Shown here: in pieces, positions 31,101 to 35,046 of the stretch
Numbering within the stretch: position 1 is the first letter of the stretch
How the letters are laid out: each line of letters opens with the position of its first letter
NCBI RefSeq assembly: GCF_000003815.2
Contig: NC_049981.1
Location: forward strand, 22,387,817-22,451,816
DNA length: 64,000 bases
Reading direction: 5' to 3'
Source: Branchiostoma floridae
Lineage: Eukaryota; Chordata; Leptocardii; Amphioxiformes; Branchiostomatidae
The notes under the pieces: generated by a model
Databases searched by the model: none
Told to the model about the DNA's origin: nothing
The model's input: the letters and a program-made list of their open reading frames with translations, nothing else
Program-made: the position numbers and the translations under genes

Positions 31101-33619
31101 GTAAATGTGCCATATTCTGTTATTAGCAAGACTAGCCAAACAATAAAAAGAAACAGTATAAGCGGCAATGGTAATCTTTAACATGGATAGGAAGTGGGAA
31201 AAAATGATGGGTTGCTCCTTTGCTAAATTGGTACGACTAGAGAAATTGCCATCAACATGGTAGTATTATGATTGTACCTCTGTTAGATGTTACATCTTTC
31301 AAGAGGAATACACACTTTTTTCTCTGATCATCTGTTTTCACAAATTGAGCCAGAATTATTCAATCAAAGACAAACCGACACCCTTCATCTGCTTGAAGAT
31401 GAGAAAATGTATGCCTGAAAAAGTGTGAAGATGTGATAGAAGCTCTGGGGTTTGATCGCCAAGGATTGGCTAAGATTTCCATGTTGGAGTAGATTGTATC
31501 AAAAGAATAGAAAAGGTGCGACCTTAGCTTCCGGGCTTTGTCTAAGATATGCATCAGACATCATGTGGTAACAAACCCTTTGGAGTGTGGTCTTGCAGTA
31601 GACGTGCAGGCATTGCACAATGAAGCTTATCTCAGAACACAGCTTAGTCGGTACACCGAAACTGTACTGCTGGGATGCAATCCAGTGCGCACAATTCTAA
31701 GACAGGAGAATCAAAAATTCTTCTCCTTTCACATCCACAGATTTGTTGCTACCAAGGCCGAATGAGACAATTGCCTAAAGAAGGTTAGCTTGGTATCCAA
31801 ATTATACTTGCTCTGGTTTGCTTTACTGATAGCTTCTAGATACCAAATAGTCTTGCACCAGTCCCCATTTAAATGTTTGGCCATCACACCATTAACTATT
31901 TTAGGTATGAAACATTTTTAAAAGCAGTGCAATGGTGATCGAACTTCAGTAGTCCTGCTTAAATGCCATAATGCCGTTACAAAGGGTCATGTGATGAAGA
32001 GCAGAGATCTCATTTATATATTACGCTAATTTTCAAAAGCCAATGAGGTAGCTGTTTCAACTGTGGTAGGAGGAAAAAGACGGTTTTCACAGTGTTTAAA
32101 ATTGCTGGTTGAAACAATTCTGTAGTATGGTACATTCAAAATGCATACTAGTATTCGTAGTATTATGAATTTGTTGAGGGGCGGTCACGAGCATAATCTT
32201 TGAAAACAGAACCACTGCAAACGTTTTAATATCGAAAGTATGATGTTTTACCTGTGATGAAGCCAGATCTGAGTCTGTCAAAGTCTTTGAAGAACTCGGA
32301 CACTCTGACCCTCTTGGTCTGTGCCACTGTGCGGATCTCATCCTCCAGTTTGCTGGAACCCAGTGGAAGTGNNNNNNNNNNNNNNNNNNNNNNNNNNNNN
32401 NNNNNNNNNNNNNNNNNNNNNNNNNNNNNNNNNNNNNNNNNNNNNNNNNNNNNNNNNNNNNNNNNNNNNNNNNNNNNNNNNNNNNNNNNNNNNNNNNNNN
32501 NNNNNNNNNNNNNNNNNNNNNNTTTAGGGTCTTGGCTACAAAGCTACAGCTATTTTCTCAGCCAACATTTTGGTAAATTTCTTTTACCTTTACTCAGTAA
32601 TTCATTGAGCTATTTTGAAGAAGGTTATCAAAATATCTGCAGAGAAAATTATATTACTTGTGTAGCTAAGAATCCAGTGTATATTGATTTAGTTAACTAA
32701 TGAAACTACTAGTAAACAGGAACAAATAATGATATTTACTTTGAATTGTTGTACACAACCTTTCTTTACATAGAAAAAAAATTCACAGATACAGCAATGT
32801 ATTGGTGTGTTGCAATGAAGGGCAGTAATACAAACTATACAGACACAGAAACAGCAGGCAAGAATCAACACTGGCAGAATTACACTACATGCATCTATCA
32901 ATGGCAAGGTACAGGTATTTTAGGATACAAATCAGGCCCTATCTCATATAATAATTCTACTACATGCAAAGGTCTTCCCCCATAAGCCACAATATAAAAT
33001 TTCAAAATCACTTTAAAAACAAGCAACAACAAATGCTGGTGAAACATAACCATGCCAATAATAAAAACAACAAACAAATAGGTTCTGTACAATGTTATCA
33101 TAAATATCATGTAGAGCTATATAATATGGTACACATTACACAACATATCTAAAGTGACATAGTGCCCACTTGCTACTATCCACAAAAGAGGCAAGGGGAC
33201 TAAAACGTACAACAACAGGTGGGTAACCTACAAACAAATTCTCTTTTCCCTCAAAATCTCTATCATTGGGACTTGTAACCTAAAATTGTGGCATCATATT
33301 CATATCTACAGACTGAACATTATGTTAATATTACAGCATGTTGCTGTACATGTAGCTGTTATATATGCCAGTTGAGAACAAAGTTATGATCCCAGCTCGT
33401 CAGCAAACTTGGTGGAATATTATGGTAACGCCTTCTTGAACAACACATCCGGTTTTGACAAGTGAAAACGTTGAATATGTATATTTGACCACGTAGAACG
33501 ATAGCTGAACATATCATGGCAGACACAGAATAGACAGTTGTCGCTAAACTTACCGTTTTCCTCCAAAATCTGAGTAGGATGTGAAGTTGTGACGGGTTTC
33601 AATGGCGACCCCACCACAT
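3899..33619 (-). CDS. Whole gene: eight-module degenerate EF-hand repeat protein, at least 921 aa
   Basis: Fifteen coding exons on the minus strand join with matching phases into one open frame of 921 residues plus stop; the extreme N-terminus is lost in the N gap. The product is eight modules, each with two EF-hand-like lobes: a helix rich in R and F, a loop of the type D-x-L-R-S-G-x-I-T-x-x-Q-F, then a second lobe of the type D-P-x-x-x-G-x-V-N-Y-x-x-F. Position 12 of the first loop is Q, N or I, never E, and position 3 is never acidic, so canonical calcium binding is unlikely. No signal peptide, membrane segment or enzyme domain is seen. Introns often cut within or just after the first loop. 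It is not clearly EFCAB6 or another named family I recall; similar repeats occur in unnamed proteins of ciliated organisms (recollection). The X-box near exon 1 suggests RFX control and a ciliary role (inference). Confidence 0.85.
4172..4230. repeat. (CAT)n-type microsatellite
   Basis: A short run of TCA/CAT triplets at the 5' part of intron 15, next to exon 16. Simple-sequence DNA with no other signal. Confidence 0.7.
4554..4786. mobile_element. MITE with terminal inverted repeats of about 45 bp
   Basis: The left end TAGTACAAAGCTAAACTTTC is matched in inverse at the right end (GTTTAGCTTTGTACTA), and the inner parts (TGACACAAAAGTACAC, GGATCAA) are also inverted at the other side. The interior has no coding sequence. 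It lies in intron 15. Confidence 0.75.
4844..4981. mobile_element. Foldback element with arms of about 55 bp
   Basis: The arms are almost perfect inverted repeats starting TATTGAAAAATGTTTAAAC, with about one mismatch, around a 30-nt loop containing CGGCCGAACACTCCGACC. Its right end stops about 34 bp from the exon 15 donor. The loop motif resembles terminal sequences of Penelope-like elements, which is tentative. Confidence 0.75.
5015..5219 (-). CDS. EF-hand-like gene, exon 15
   Basis: Acceptor CTGTAG, donor AAG|GTATGG; it completes the last codon of exon 14 with one base and ends in phase 0. It encodes the second lobe of module 7 (DFVEYLRFSDEVESIF), a linker with KPPVEWQLNVL, and the helix opening module 8 (MVKSTMERIAEK). 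Codons are strongly G/C-ending. A truncated copy of its 5' part lies upstream at 5270-5308. Confidence 0.87.
5270..5308 (-). pseudogene. Truncated, diverged tandem copy of the start of exon 15
   Basis: On the minus strand, a second TTCTTTG...GTAG acceptor is followed by a frame reading VDYLRSSDKV, clearly related to VEYLRFSDEV of the genuine exon 15. The first 9 codons of the exon are missing from the copy and no donor follows. The shared AAGAAGAAGAAATG.TGTTGGTATAT flank shows that intron and exon sequence were duplicated together. Confidence 0.65.
5428..5755. mobile_element. Family A MITE, copy 2 (fragmented)
   Basis: A left-end fragment with GCCAGTTCACC and ATATCCGTTGTTTTTAA at 5428-5490 is followed by an 83-bp deletion derivative at 5673-5755 with both inverted ends (GCCAGTTCACCTCTATCC and GATAGAGGTGAACTACC). 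They may be two events within a duplicated intron segment. Confidence 0.6.
6037..6185 (-). CDS. EF-hand-like gene, exon 14
   Basis: Acceptor TTTGAAAG, donor AGAGA|GTAAGT; phase 0 in, phase 2 out. It encodes module 7's helix (KERTRVLEWMRDYD), the loop D-K-L-R-T-G-R-M-K-K-K-N and the exiting helix NFRRALDL. Position 12 is N. An alternative acceptor at TGCAG slightly upstream would bring in a stop codon, so this one was chosen. Confidence 0.85.
6310..6460 (-). CDS. EF-hand-like gene, exon 13
   Basis: Acceptor CCCCAG; one base completes R from exon 12 and the exon ends in phase 0 at AAG|GTTACT, a weak donor. It encodes the end of module 6 (RFLAELQPTP) and a long, charged, Q-rich helix (ELMYQRRLKELTLVNQQKQ) leading into module 7. 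The frame and charge pattern fit both neighbours. Confidence 0.8.
6461..6911. other. Intron 12, no distinct feature
   Basis: AT-rich intron sequence with a short direct repeat of AGTTCTCTTTAAATTCATG near 6768-6823. No coding or structured element is supported. Confidence 0.6.
6912..7043 (-). CDS. EF-hand-like gene, exon 12
   Basis: Acceptor CTACAG, donor CTAAG|GTATGC; phase 2 in and out. It carries most of module 6: loop D-R-H-N-Y-G-Y-V-T-L-S-Q-F, its D-R start supplied by exon 11, then a helix, a segment with EEEAAAIEAKF and a short second lobe DKTGFNYL. The intron falls exactly inside the first loop. Confidence 0.87.
7044..7569. other. Intron 11, no distinct feature
   Basis: Low-complexity A/T-rich intron. 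No exon, repeat family or conserved-looking block is recognised. Confidence 0.55.
7570..7777 (-). CDS. EF-hand-like gene, exon 11
   Basis: Acceptor CTGCAG, donor GACAG|GTAATG; phase 1 in, phase 2 out. It encodes a 40-residue linker (KGLEKTPTHAVPST and onward) and the helix opening module 6 (KSVVDAAMHRMREKAAQRR), up to FQDFD-R at the start of the loop. Confidence 0.87.
7935..8268 (+). mobile_element. tRNA-derived SINE, copy 1
   Basis: A head with an A-box-like TGGTTGAGTGACC and a B-box-like GGGTCCAAATCC is followed by the body CCCTTGGGAAAGG.ACTTCACTCAGGTGAAAA and ACCCACCACACTC, all shared with a second copy at 11.05-11.41 kb. A tRNA-like head fused to a conserved unique body defines SINEs. 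It lies in intron 10 in antisense to the gene. Confidence 0.7.
8272..8338 (+). mobile_element. Fragment of the GTTCGCGG-type MITE
   Basis: TACTGTAGATCTAAATGCAA and the following GTTTGC.GTGG..TTATGTTTGCGG match the left arm of the element at 25.76 kb. It ends 18 bp before the exon 10 donor. Confidence 0.6.
8357..8704 (-). CDS. EF-hand-like gene, exon 10
   Basis: This is the largest exon, 348 bp. Acceptor TTGACAG, donor TCAG|GTGGGT; phase 1 in and out. It encodes a linker (DKETPKPMVSPEPDVPSLP) and all of module 5: helix with NRIRVAEFFQDF, loop D-P-L-R-S-G-S-I-T-K-P-I, then a second lobe ending VVWTRFHDEIES. Position 12 of the first loop is I, the most divergent of the set. Two truncated copies of its 5' part lie in tandem just upstream. 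Confidence 0.9.
8789..8874 (-). pseudogene. Truncated tandem copy 2 of exon 10
   Basis: The copy repeats the exon 10 acceptor and about 28 codons (EFTGFTVDKETPKPMVSPEP...) in open frame, with a few changes, then stops resembling the exon; no donor is seen. It lies 170 bp from the genuine acceptor, and the intervening intron sequence is repeated as well. Confidence 0.8.
8955..9040 (-). pseudogene. Truncated tandem copy 3 of exon 10, with a stop
   Basis: A third copy, 166 bp further on, reads EFTGFTVNK and then a TAG stop where the genuine exon has a sense codon. It is more diverged than copy 2, suggesting it is older or free of selection. Confidence 0.75.
9336..9501 (-). CDS. EF-hand-like gene, exon 9
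   Basis: Acceptor TCCCAG, donor AAAG|GTAGAA; phase 0 in, phase 1 out. It completes module 4: loop residues G-I-A-Y-T-R-N-V-T-K-S-Q-F after the D-R from exon 8, a helix (GRILHFLSL) and a second lobe with SGDVNYPAFVQAVDK. The first loop seems two residues longer than in the other modules. Confidence 0.88.
9679..9798 (-). CDS. EF-hand-like gene, exon 8
   Basis: Exactly 40 codons, phase 0 at both ends; acceptor TATGTAG, donor CGG|GTAAGC. It encodes SLNPLTPEEEDR and the basic helix opening module 4 (EEMRETARKRRLMMY), ending at YFKDYDR, where the loop begins. One base of shift at this donor would break the frame of exon 9, which fixes the boundary. Confidence 0.88.
10346..10560. repeat. Direct duplication of about 115 bp in intron 7
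   Basis: Two diverged copies share AGCTCTGAGGA.CATG.AGG and TATGTCTT.TGTAT.TAAGA, spaced about 115 bp apart. Intron 7 otherwise contains no coding signal. Confidence 0.55.
10585..10885. mobile_element. Palindromic repeat with CAACTGGATATG arms; related half-copy at 16.7 kb
   Basis: The left arm has TGCCAAAAAGGACTTAAGC and AACTGGATATG; the right arm carries the complement (CATATCCAGTTGTTTGAGC, CTTTTTGGCA). A related single block lies at 16705-16840 in the same orientation as the right arm. The right arm ends about 20 bp from the exon 7 donor. Confidence 0.55.
10908..10981 (-). CDS. EF-hand-like gene, exon 7 (linker)
   Basis: A 74-bp exon; acceptor TGTACAG, donor AAGG|GTAAGG; phase 1 in, phase 0 out. 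It encodes only a proline-rich linker (YNVPDLEKKPTVDPIRPP and onward) between modules 3 and 4. It is short and without a motif, so its support comes from phase fit, splice sites and an A/K/P-rich style shared with the linkers in exons 4, 10 and 11. Confidence 0.78.
11051..11410 (+). mobile_element. tRNA-derived SINE, copy 2
   Basis: The head has TTGGCTCAAAGACTAGAGG (A-box-like) and GGGTTCAAAAACCC (B-box-like), followed by the same body as the copy at 7.9 kb (GCGCCCTTGGGAAGGCACTT, CACTCAGGTGAAAATGAGTACC, GAACCCACCACGC). The tRNA-like head is better kept here than in copy 1. It starts 70 bp upstream of the exon 7 acceptor. Confidence 0.75.
12591..12960. repeat. Minisatellite, about 98 bp x 3.8
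   Basis: Four tandem units each contain CTGTGAT, ACAATATTGTTAGGTA (lost in the last unit), AAAAGG..GACATTTGAGT and AATAAATTTGTCATTC. The units are 93-99 bp apart and become more diverged toward the right end. AT-rich, within intron 6. Confidence 0.85.
13755..14070. mobile_element. hAT-like MITE, diverged copy (TCTAGCCAGC family)
   Basis: It begins CAGTGTTCTAGCCAGC and ends GCTGACTAGAAAA, with internal ATTCCGTCC and GGGACGGAATGGGCAAAATT parts also found in the elements at 15.56 and 26.69 kb. The ends are too diverged to show a clear target duplication. Confidence 0.6.
14102..14369 (-). CDS. EF-hand-like gene, exon 6
   Basis: Acceptor TTTTCAG, donor AACG|GTGAGC; phase 0 in, phase 1 out. One exon encodes the whole of module 3: helix with RKAVYKNGIRTIEFFRD, loop D-K-L-R-S-G-I-I-T-E-N-Q, a helix (FVCGLALAV), and a second lobe with DDGRVRYREFCDLMEN. 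The second loop has D5, G6 and E12 but no Asp at position 1, the nearest to canonical in the protein. Confidence 0.92.
14843..15049 (-). CDS. EF-hand-like gene, exon 5
   Basis: Exactly 69 codons, phase 0 at both ends; acceptor CCCACAG, donor GAG|GTAGGG. It encodes the second half of module 2 (FYRSFPGPPDITDEEKYLL, then RYADPDRPGLCNYLNL) and a linker ending PTYGWWPAE. Two truncated tandem copies of its 5' part lie upstream. This copy is chosen as genuine because only it reaches a donor in frame with exon 6. Confidence 0.9.
15098..15201 (-). pseudogene. Truncated tandem copy 2 of exon 5
   Basis: An intact acceptor (CCCGCAG) and 34-36 codons nearly identical in protein to exon 5 are kept, with several synonymous changes (R-Y-A-D-P-D-R-P then D-L-Y-N-Y-L); the match then ends and the frame soon stops with no donor. 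It lies 152 bp upstream of the genuine acceptor, with the intron flank TATAGA.TCTTAGTTTAC repeated too. Confidence 0.85.
15253..15341 (-). pseudogene. Truncated tandem copy 3 of exon 5
   Basis: The acceptor and about 30 codons (FYRSFPGPPDITDEEKYLL through RPGL) are kept, with only synonymous differences from exon 5, then a frame reading TFGRTFVN and stop. It lies 140 bp beyond copy 2. If spliced in, it would truncate the protein in the middle of module 2. Confidence 0.85.
15437..15556. repeat. (GT)n microsatellite, first part
   Basis: A run of GT dinucleotides with occasional GA and AT interruptions. It is split from a second GT run at 15889-15955 by the hAT-like element between them. Confidence 0.95.
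15557..15888. mobile_element. hAT-like MITE inserted in the GT microsatellite, with 8-bp TSD
   Basis: The ends CAGGGCTCTAGCCAGC and GCTGGCTAGAGCCCTG are perfect 16-bp inverted repeats. GTGTGTAT flanks it on both sides, an 8-bp target duplication as expected of hAT elements, although the host repeat could mimic this. The interior (CCGTCAATTGACGG, GACAGAAAAATT) carries no transposase. Confidence 0.85.
15889..15955. repeat. (GT)n microsatellite, second part
   Basis: Continuation of the GT array after the hAT-like element. Confidence 0.9.
16430..16656 (-). CDS. EF-hand-like gene, exon 4
   Basis: Acceptor CTTTTTCAG, donor AGCCAG|GTAGGT; phase 1 in, phase 0 out. It encodes a linker (FDPNFMTPTPQALTHTPVEF), the module 2 helix (SLQRVRDILERMQPFYKYHG) and the loop D-R-H-H-K-G-V-V-T-E-S-Q, stopping exactly at loop position 12, so the intron separates loop from exiting helix. 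Confidence 0.9.
17658..17853. mobile_element. Family A MITE, copy 3
   Basis: CTAGTTCACTTTCATCCGAG at the left, GGATAAAGGTGAATTTGCGG at the right; the internal palindrome has AATATTTCGAAATATT at its centre. Shares GGGTAACCTATATCCGTTG with the other copies. Confidence 0.75.
18001..18235. mobile_element. Family A MITE, copy 4 (diverged)
   Basis: The inner arms (GGGATATCAAGTTGACGGATG and TGTTGACTTGATATCC) are well kept, but both outer ends have decayed. It lies only 150 bp from copy 3. Confidence 0.65.
19877..20106. mobile_element. Family A MITE, copy 5
   Basis: The left end TAACATAAGTTCACCTTCATC and right end AAGGTGAACTAGCATTA are inverted, and the middle contains TTTCAACGGACTGTGG with CCGTCGACTTGATAT opposite. 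Diverged but full length. Confidence 0.7.
20599..20819. mobile_element. Family A MITE, copy 6, 15 bp from the exon 3 donor
   Basis: A full-length copy with CCTTTATCCATAGGGTAACC at the left and GGTTACCCCGCGGATAAAGG at the right. It ends 15 bp from the intron start at 20834, so the 5' splice site of intron 3 lies almost against the element. Confidence 0.8.
20835..20975 (-). CDS. EF-hand-like gene, exon 3
   Basis: Acceptor CCATACAG, donor CAAG|GTCAGT; phase 1 in and out. It completes loop 1 of module 1 (A-S-Q-F after I-T from exon 2), the exiting helix KRCLDQNLGI, and the second lobe D-L-K-R-E-G-M-V-N-Y-R-L-F. It follows an 11-kb intron. Confidence 0.9.
25341..25532. mobile_element. Family A MITE, copy 7
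   Basis: TAACGCTGGTTCATC and GAACCAGCGTTA end the element as inverted repeats, with GGGTAACCTATATCTGTTG inside. The centre is shorter than in copies 6 and 8. Confidence 0.8.
25764..25986. mobile_element. MITE with TACTGTAAATGC ends and GTTCGCGG motifs
   Basis: The ends TACTGTAAATGC and GCATTTTACAGTA are inverted; internal GAAATGTTCGCGGTGGATT and CTGCGAACTTGAATCCACC are inverted as well. A related fragment lies at 8272-8338. No coding capacity. Confidence 0.8.
26690..27059. mobile_element. hAT-like MITE, TCTAGCCAGC family, with near-perfect 8-bp TSD
   Basis: It begins CAGGGTTGTAGCCAGC and ends GGCTGCCTACAACCCTG. TACTGATC precedes it and TACTGACC follows, an 8-bp duplication with one change. 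Internal GACGGAATTTTG and GACAGAAAAAA parts link it to the element at 15.56 kb. Confidence 0.8.
27161..27174. promoter_or_regulatory. X-box-like palindrome GTAACCATGGAAAC
   Basis: It fits the RFX consensus half-sites GTNRCC and RGYAAC around AT, with one mismatch in the second half. It lies in intron 2, so it could be an internal RFX site or chance. Confidence 0.3.
28362..28652. repeat. Direct duplication, period 157 bp
   Basis: Two copies share TTCAAAACTGCGGCAAAAAC, AGACCCTACTAATCAAC and GATTGCAACTACTGACAA, with moderate divergence. The sequence is unique otherwise and lies in intron 2. Confidence 0.75.
30483..30700. mobile_element. Family A MITE, copy 8
   Basis: The best-preserved left end: TAACGCTAGTTCACCTTTAT, then GTGGGGTAACCTATATCCG; the right end mirrors it with ATATAGGTTACCCCACAG. 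A consensus could be built around this copy. Confidence 0.85.
32252..32371 (-). CDS. EF-hand-like gene, exon 2 (5' part lost in assembly gap)
   Basis: The readable part ends at donor CACAG|GTAAAA in phase 1. It encodes LPLGSSKLEDE, the helix RTVAQTKRVRVSEFFKDF and the loop start D-R-L-R-S-G-F-I-T of module 1. It runs into the N gap with no acceptor or in-frame ATG visible, so the start codon may lie in the gap. Confidence 0.85.
32372..32522. other. Assembly gap (151 N)
   Basis: A run of N that removes the acceptor, and perhaps the start codon, of exon 2 of the EF-hand-like gene. The real length of the gap cannot be known from the sequence. Confidence 1.
32523..33553. other. Intron 1 of the EF-hand-like gene
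   Basis: AT-rich sequence between the gap and the donor of exon 1. I see no exon, repeat family or structured element. Confidence 0.5.
33554..33619 (-). other. Probable first (5' UTR) exon of the EF-hand-like gene
   Basis: A very good donor, AACG|GTAAGT, ends a segment that begins near the X-box. No frame through it has a usable ATG: the only ATG (33619) opens a six-codon uORF ending in TGA at 33601-33599. I therefore read it as untranslated, with translation starting in exon 2 or the gap. Its 5' end is unknown; the boundary given is the uORF start. Confidence 0.5.
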
Positions 33620-34050
33620 TTGTGTTTCAGTAACTAAGCAACGCCGGGTCAAGACCTCAACTGGACTTCCGACCGTAACGAAACTGCTCGGTACTTCCGG
33701 TGCCCTCATCACTCATATATGTTTACATTATTGTTAGGAAGTATACTCTGCATATCTAGGTAAATTTTGTTATATGTGTAAGTCGATGGCGCTTTATCAT
33801 TTCACATTTATTCCGTTCAGATATATTTGAATCTTTGTAGCGTTTGGATGTTGTCTAAATACATGCTACCTAGCAACTGAGGTCGTTGACCCCGAAATGG
33901 AGGGTCAACCCCCACAATGCACTGCGTTTCCTGTTCTTGGGTCACGTTTCGAGAGTACTGAGCTGATTTTTCCCTGCAGCAATTTCAAGTTCAAGTTACC
34001 TCTGATCATCCCCTTGCCTCTTTAGAACGGATAGAGACCCAAGGGTAGAT
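33620..34050. promoter_or_regulatory. Bidirectional promoter region with X-box and ETS site
   Basis: The segment between the first exon of the minus-strand EF-hand-like gene and the alternative first exon of the plus-strand hnRNP gene is only about 430 bp. It contains an RFX X-box match, GTAACTAAGCAAC (33630-33642), and ETS-type sites ACTTCCG (33664-33670) and ACTTCCGG (33693-33700). X-boxes close to the first exon mark ciliary genes across animals; ETS sites are common in bidirectional housekeeping promoters. No TATA box is evident. Confidence 0.55.
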
Positions 34051-34079
34051 ATGGCAGCAAGTGAGGAACCTGATGACCG
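34051..34079 (+). CDS. hnRNP-family gene, alternative first exon 1a
   Basis: The ATG at 34051 opens MAASEEPDD and ends at GACCG|GTAATG in phase 2. The exon at 63134 begins with the G that completes CGG (R) and continues KMFVGG. The other first exon (34835-35046) also ends GACCG in phase 2, so both splice to the same acceptor. This gives a 9-residue acidic leader instead of 70 residues. DAZAP1 and Musashi proteins also have short leaders before RRM1. It is too short for homology, so support rests on phase, position and the shared D-D-R ending. Confidence 0.55.
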
Positions 34080-34619
34080 GTAATGAAACAGTATTACTAT
34101 CTTTCTTCATCCGAAAACCAACGTCTGAAAATTGACTTGTAAGTGGGAGGGCATAAGAATGACGTGAAAAAAATACAGCCGGTTCCTCATTTAAGCGCTC
34201 AGTAGAATCGGTAATAAGATGTTGTTGTTAATATATATGTATTTGTGGCCAACCTTACCTTCCTCGTGATCGCATCTCTCTGGATATTTGGAGGAGGCCT
34301 ATTAGTCATATTTCCCGTTTTCTGTACCGTGACCATTTTCACTGCGTCAGAGCCTCGCAAGACGAGTACGTGTGAAATTTTTGCAAGAATGGTTTTGCCG
34401 CCAACGGCACAAGGCGACTTTCCCGCCATGTGATAGGGATTGCCCAATGGGAACAAAGGTTTATGTTTGTCACCAAAAAACAATGGTGCTCCACCCAAAA
34501 TGTCGGCCCTTTTTTCATGCCGCGGGATCGCAGACACATTTTCTTTCACTTGCGACGCGAATATCGCGCTCGATTGCGCAGCGAACGTTGTGTCGAAGCC
34601 AAATAGTCGTTCATTCTGA

Positions 34620-34834
34620 TCCCTGGAAAATGGTTTCAGACGGAGTAAATGGCGAATAAAAATTGTATAAATATGCCTGAAACCAAGTACGTAATGCAGA
34701 AACTGACCAATCACATCGCTCGTATTTGATGATATCATTTCATCCAGCCAATAGGCAGGCGTATGCAAATGAGGGTTAATCATATGTAGGCTGGTTGCGT
34801 GGCGTGTTCTTTTTTCGGCGGTAAATCGCACAAG
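34620..34834 (+). promoter_or_regulatory. Candidate promoter of first exon 1b
   Basis: Upstream of the second first exon lie TATAAATA (34666-34673), two CCAAT motifs (34706-34710 and 34748-34752) and a perfect octamer ATGCAAAT (34763-34770). AAGATGGCGG (34832-34841) overlaps the start codon and matches the YY1 element that often sits at translation starts of housekeeping and ribosomal genes. Confidence 0.45.
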
Positions 34835-35046
34835 ATGGCGGAGGAAGTGAACGGCGAGCAAATTCAGCAGAATTTGGACGACATGAGCCAAGATCTTATG
34901 GCCACAACAACAGAGGCGGTTGCCATCGAGCAGCAAGAGACCGATATGACCAACTTGACGGGAGACGGTAGCGCGGCGCCGGTAGCCGGCGAAGATGTGC
35001 CTCCCGGAAGCAAAATCAACTCGACCAAAGATGATGACGACGACCG
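34835..35046 (+). CDS. hnRNP D/AB/squid-like RNA-binding protein, first exon 1b
   Basis: The ATG at 34835 (CAAGATGG context) opens 70 codons ending at GACCG|GTACGC, phase 2. The leader is acidic and low-complexity, with a C-terminal part GSKINSTKDDDDD-R that, joined to KMFVGGLSW in the next exon, closely matches vertebrate hnRNP AB/D (G-A-K-I-N-A-S-K-acidic-KMFVGGLSW) and fly squid (DDDRKLFVGGLSWETTE). These nuclear two-RRM proteins bind AU-rich or UAG RNA and act in splicing, export and decay. In human HNRNPD an intron also lies just before KMF. Exact orthology (hnRNP D/AB/DL versus DAZAP1/Musashi) cannot be settled from one RRM strand. Confidence 0.82.

Larger units (their letters stand above)
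20976..32251. other. Intron 2 (11.3 kb)
   Basis: It holds Family A MITEs at 25.3 and 30.5 kb, the GTTCGCGG MITE at 25.76 kb, an hAT-like element at 26.69 kb and a 157-bp direct duplication at 28.36 kb. The blocks at 21650-21990, 24380-24560 and 27380-28330 are unique and of mixed composition, without coding signal. An X-box-like palindrome is at 27161-27174. No exon is supported. Confidence 0.55.

Noticed and set aside
30826-31113. 95-codon minus-strand frame with a hydrophobic stretch, as an exon
   Set aside because: No splice sites of matching phase and no resemblance to the EF-hand modules on either side.
3899-33619. Identification as EFCAB6
   Set aside because: Both have many EF-hand-like repeats, but the module sequence recalled for EFCAB6 does not match the D-x-L-R-S-G-x-I-T-x-x-Q-F pattern; left unnamed.
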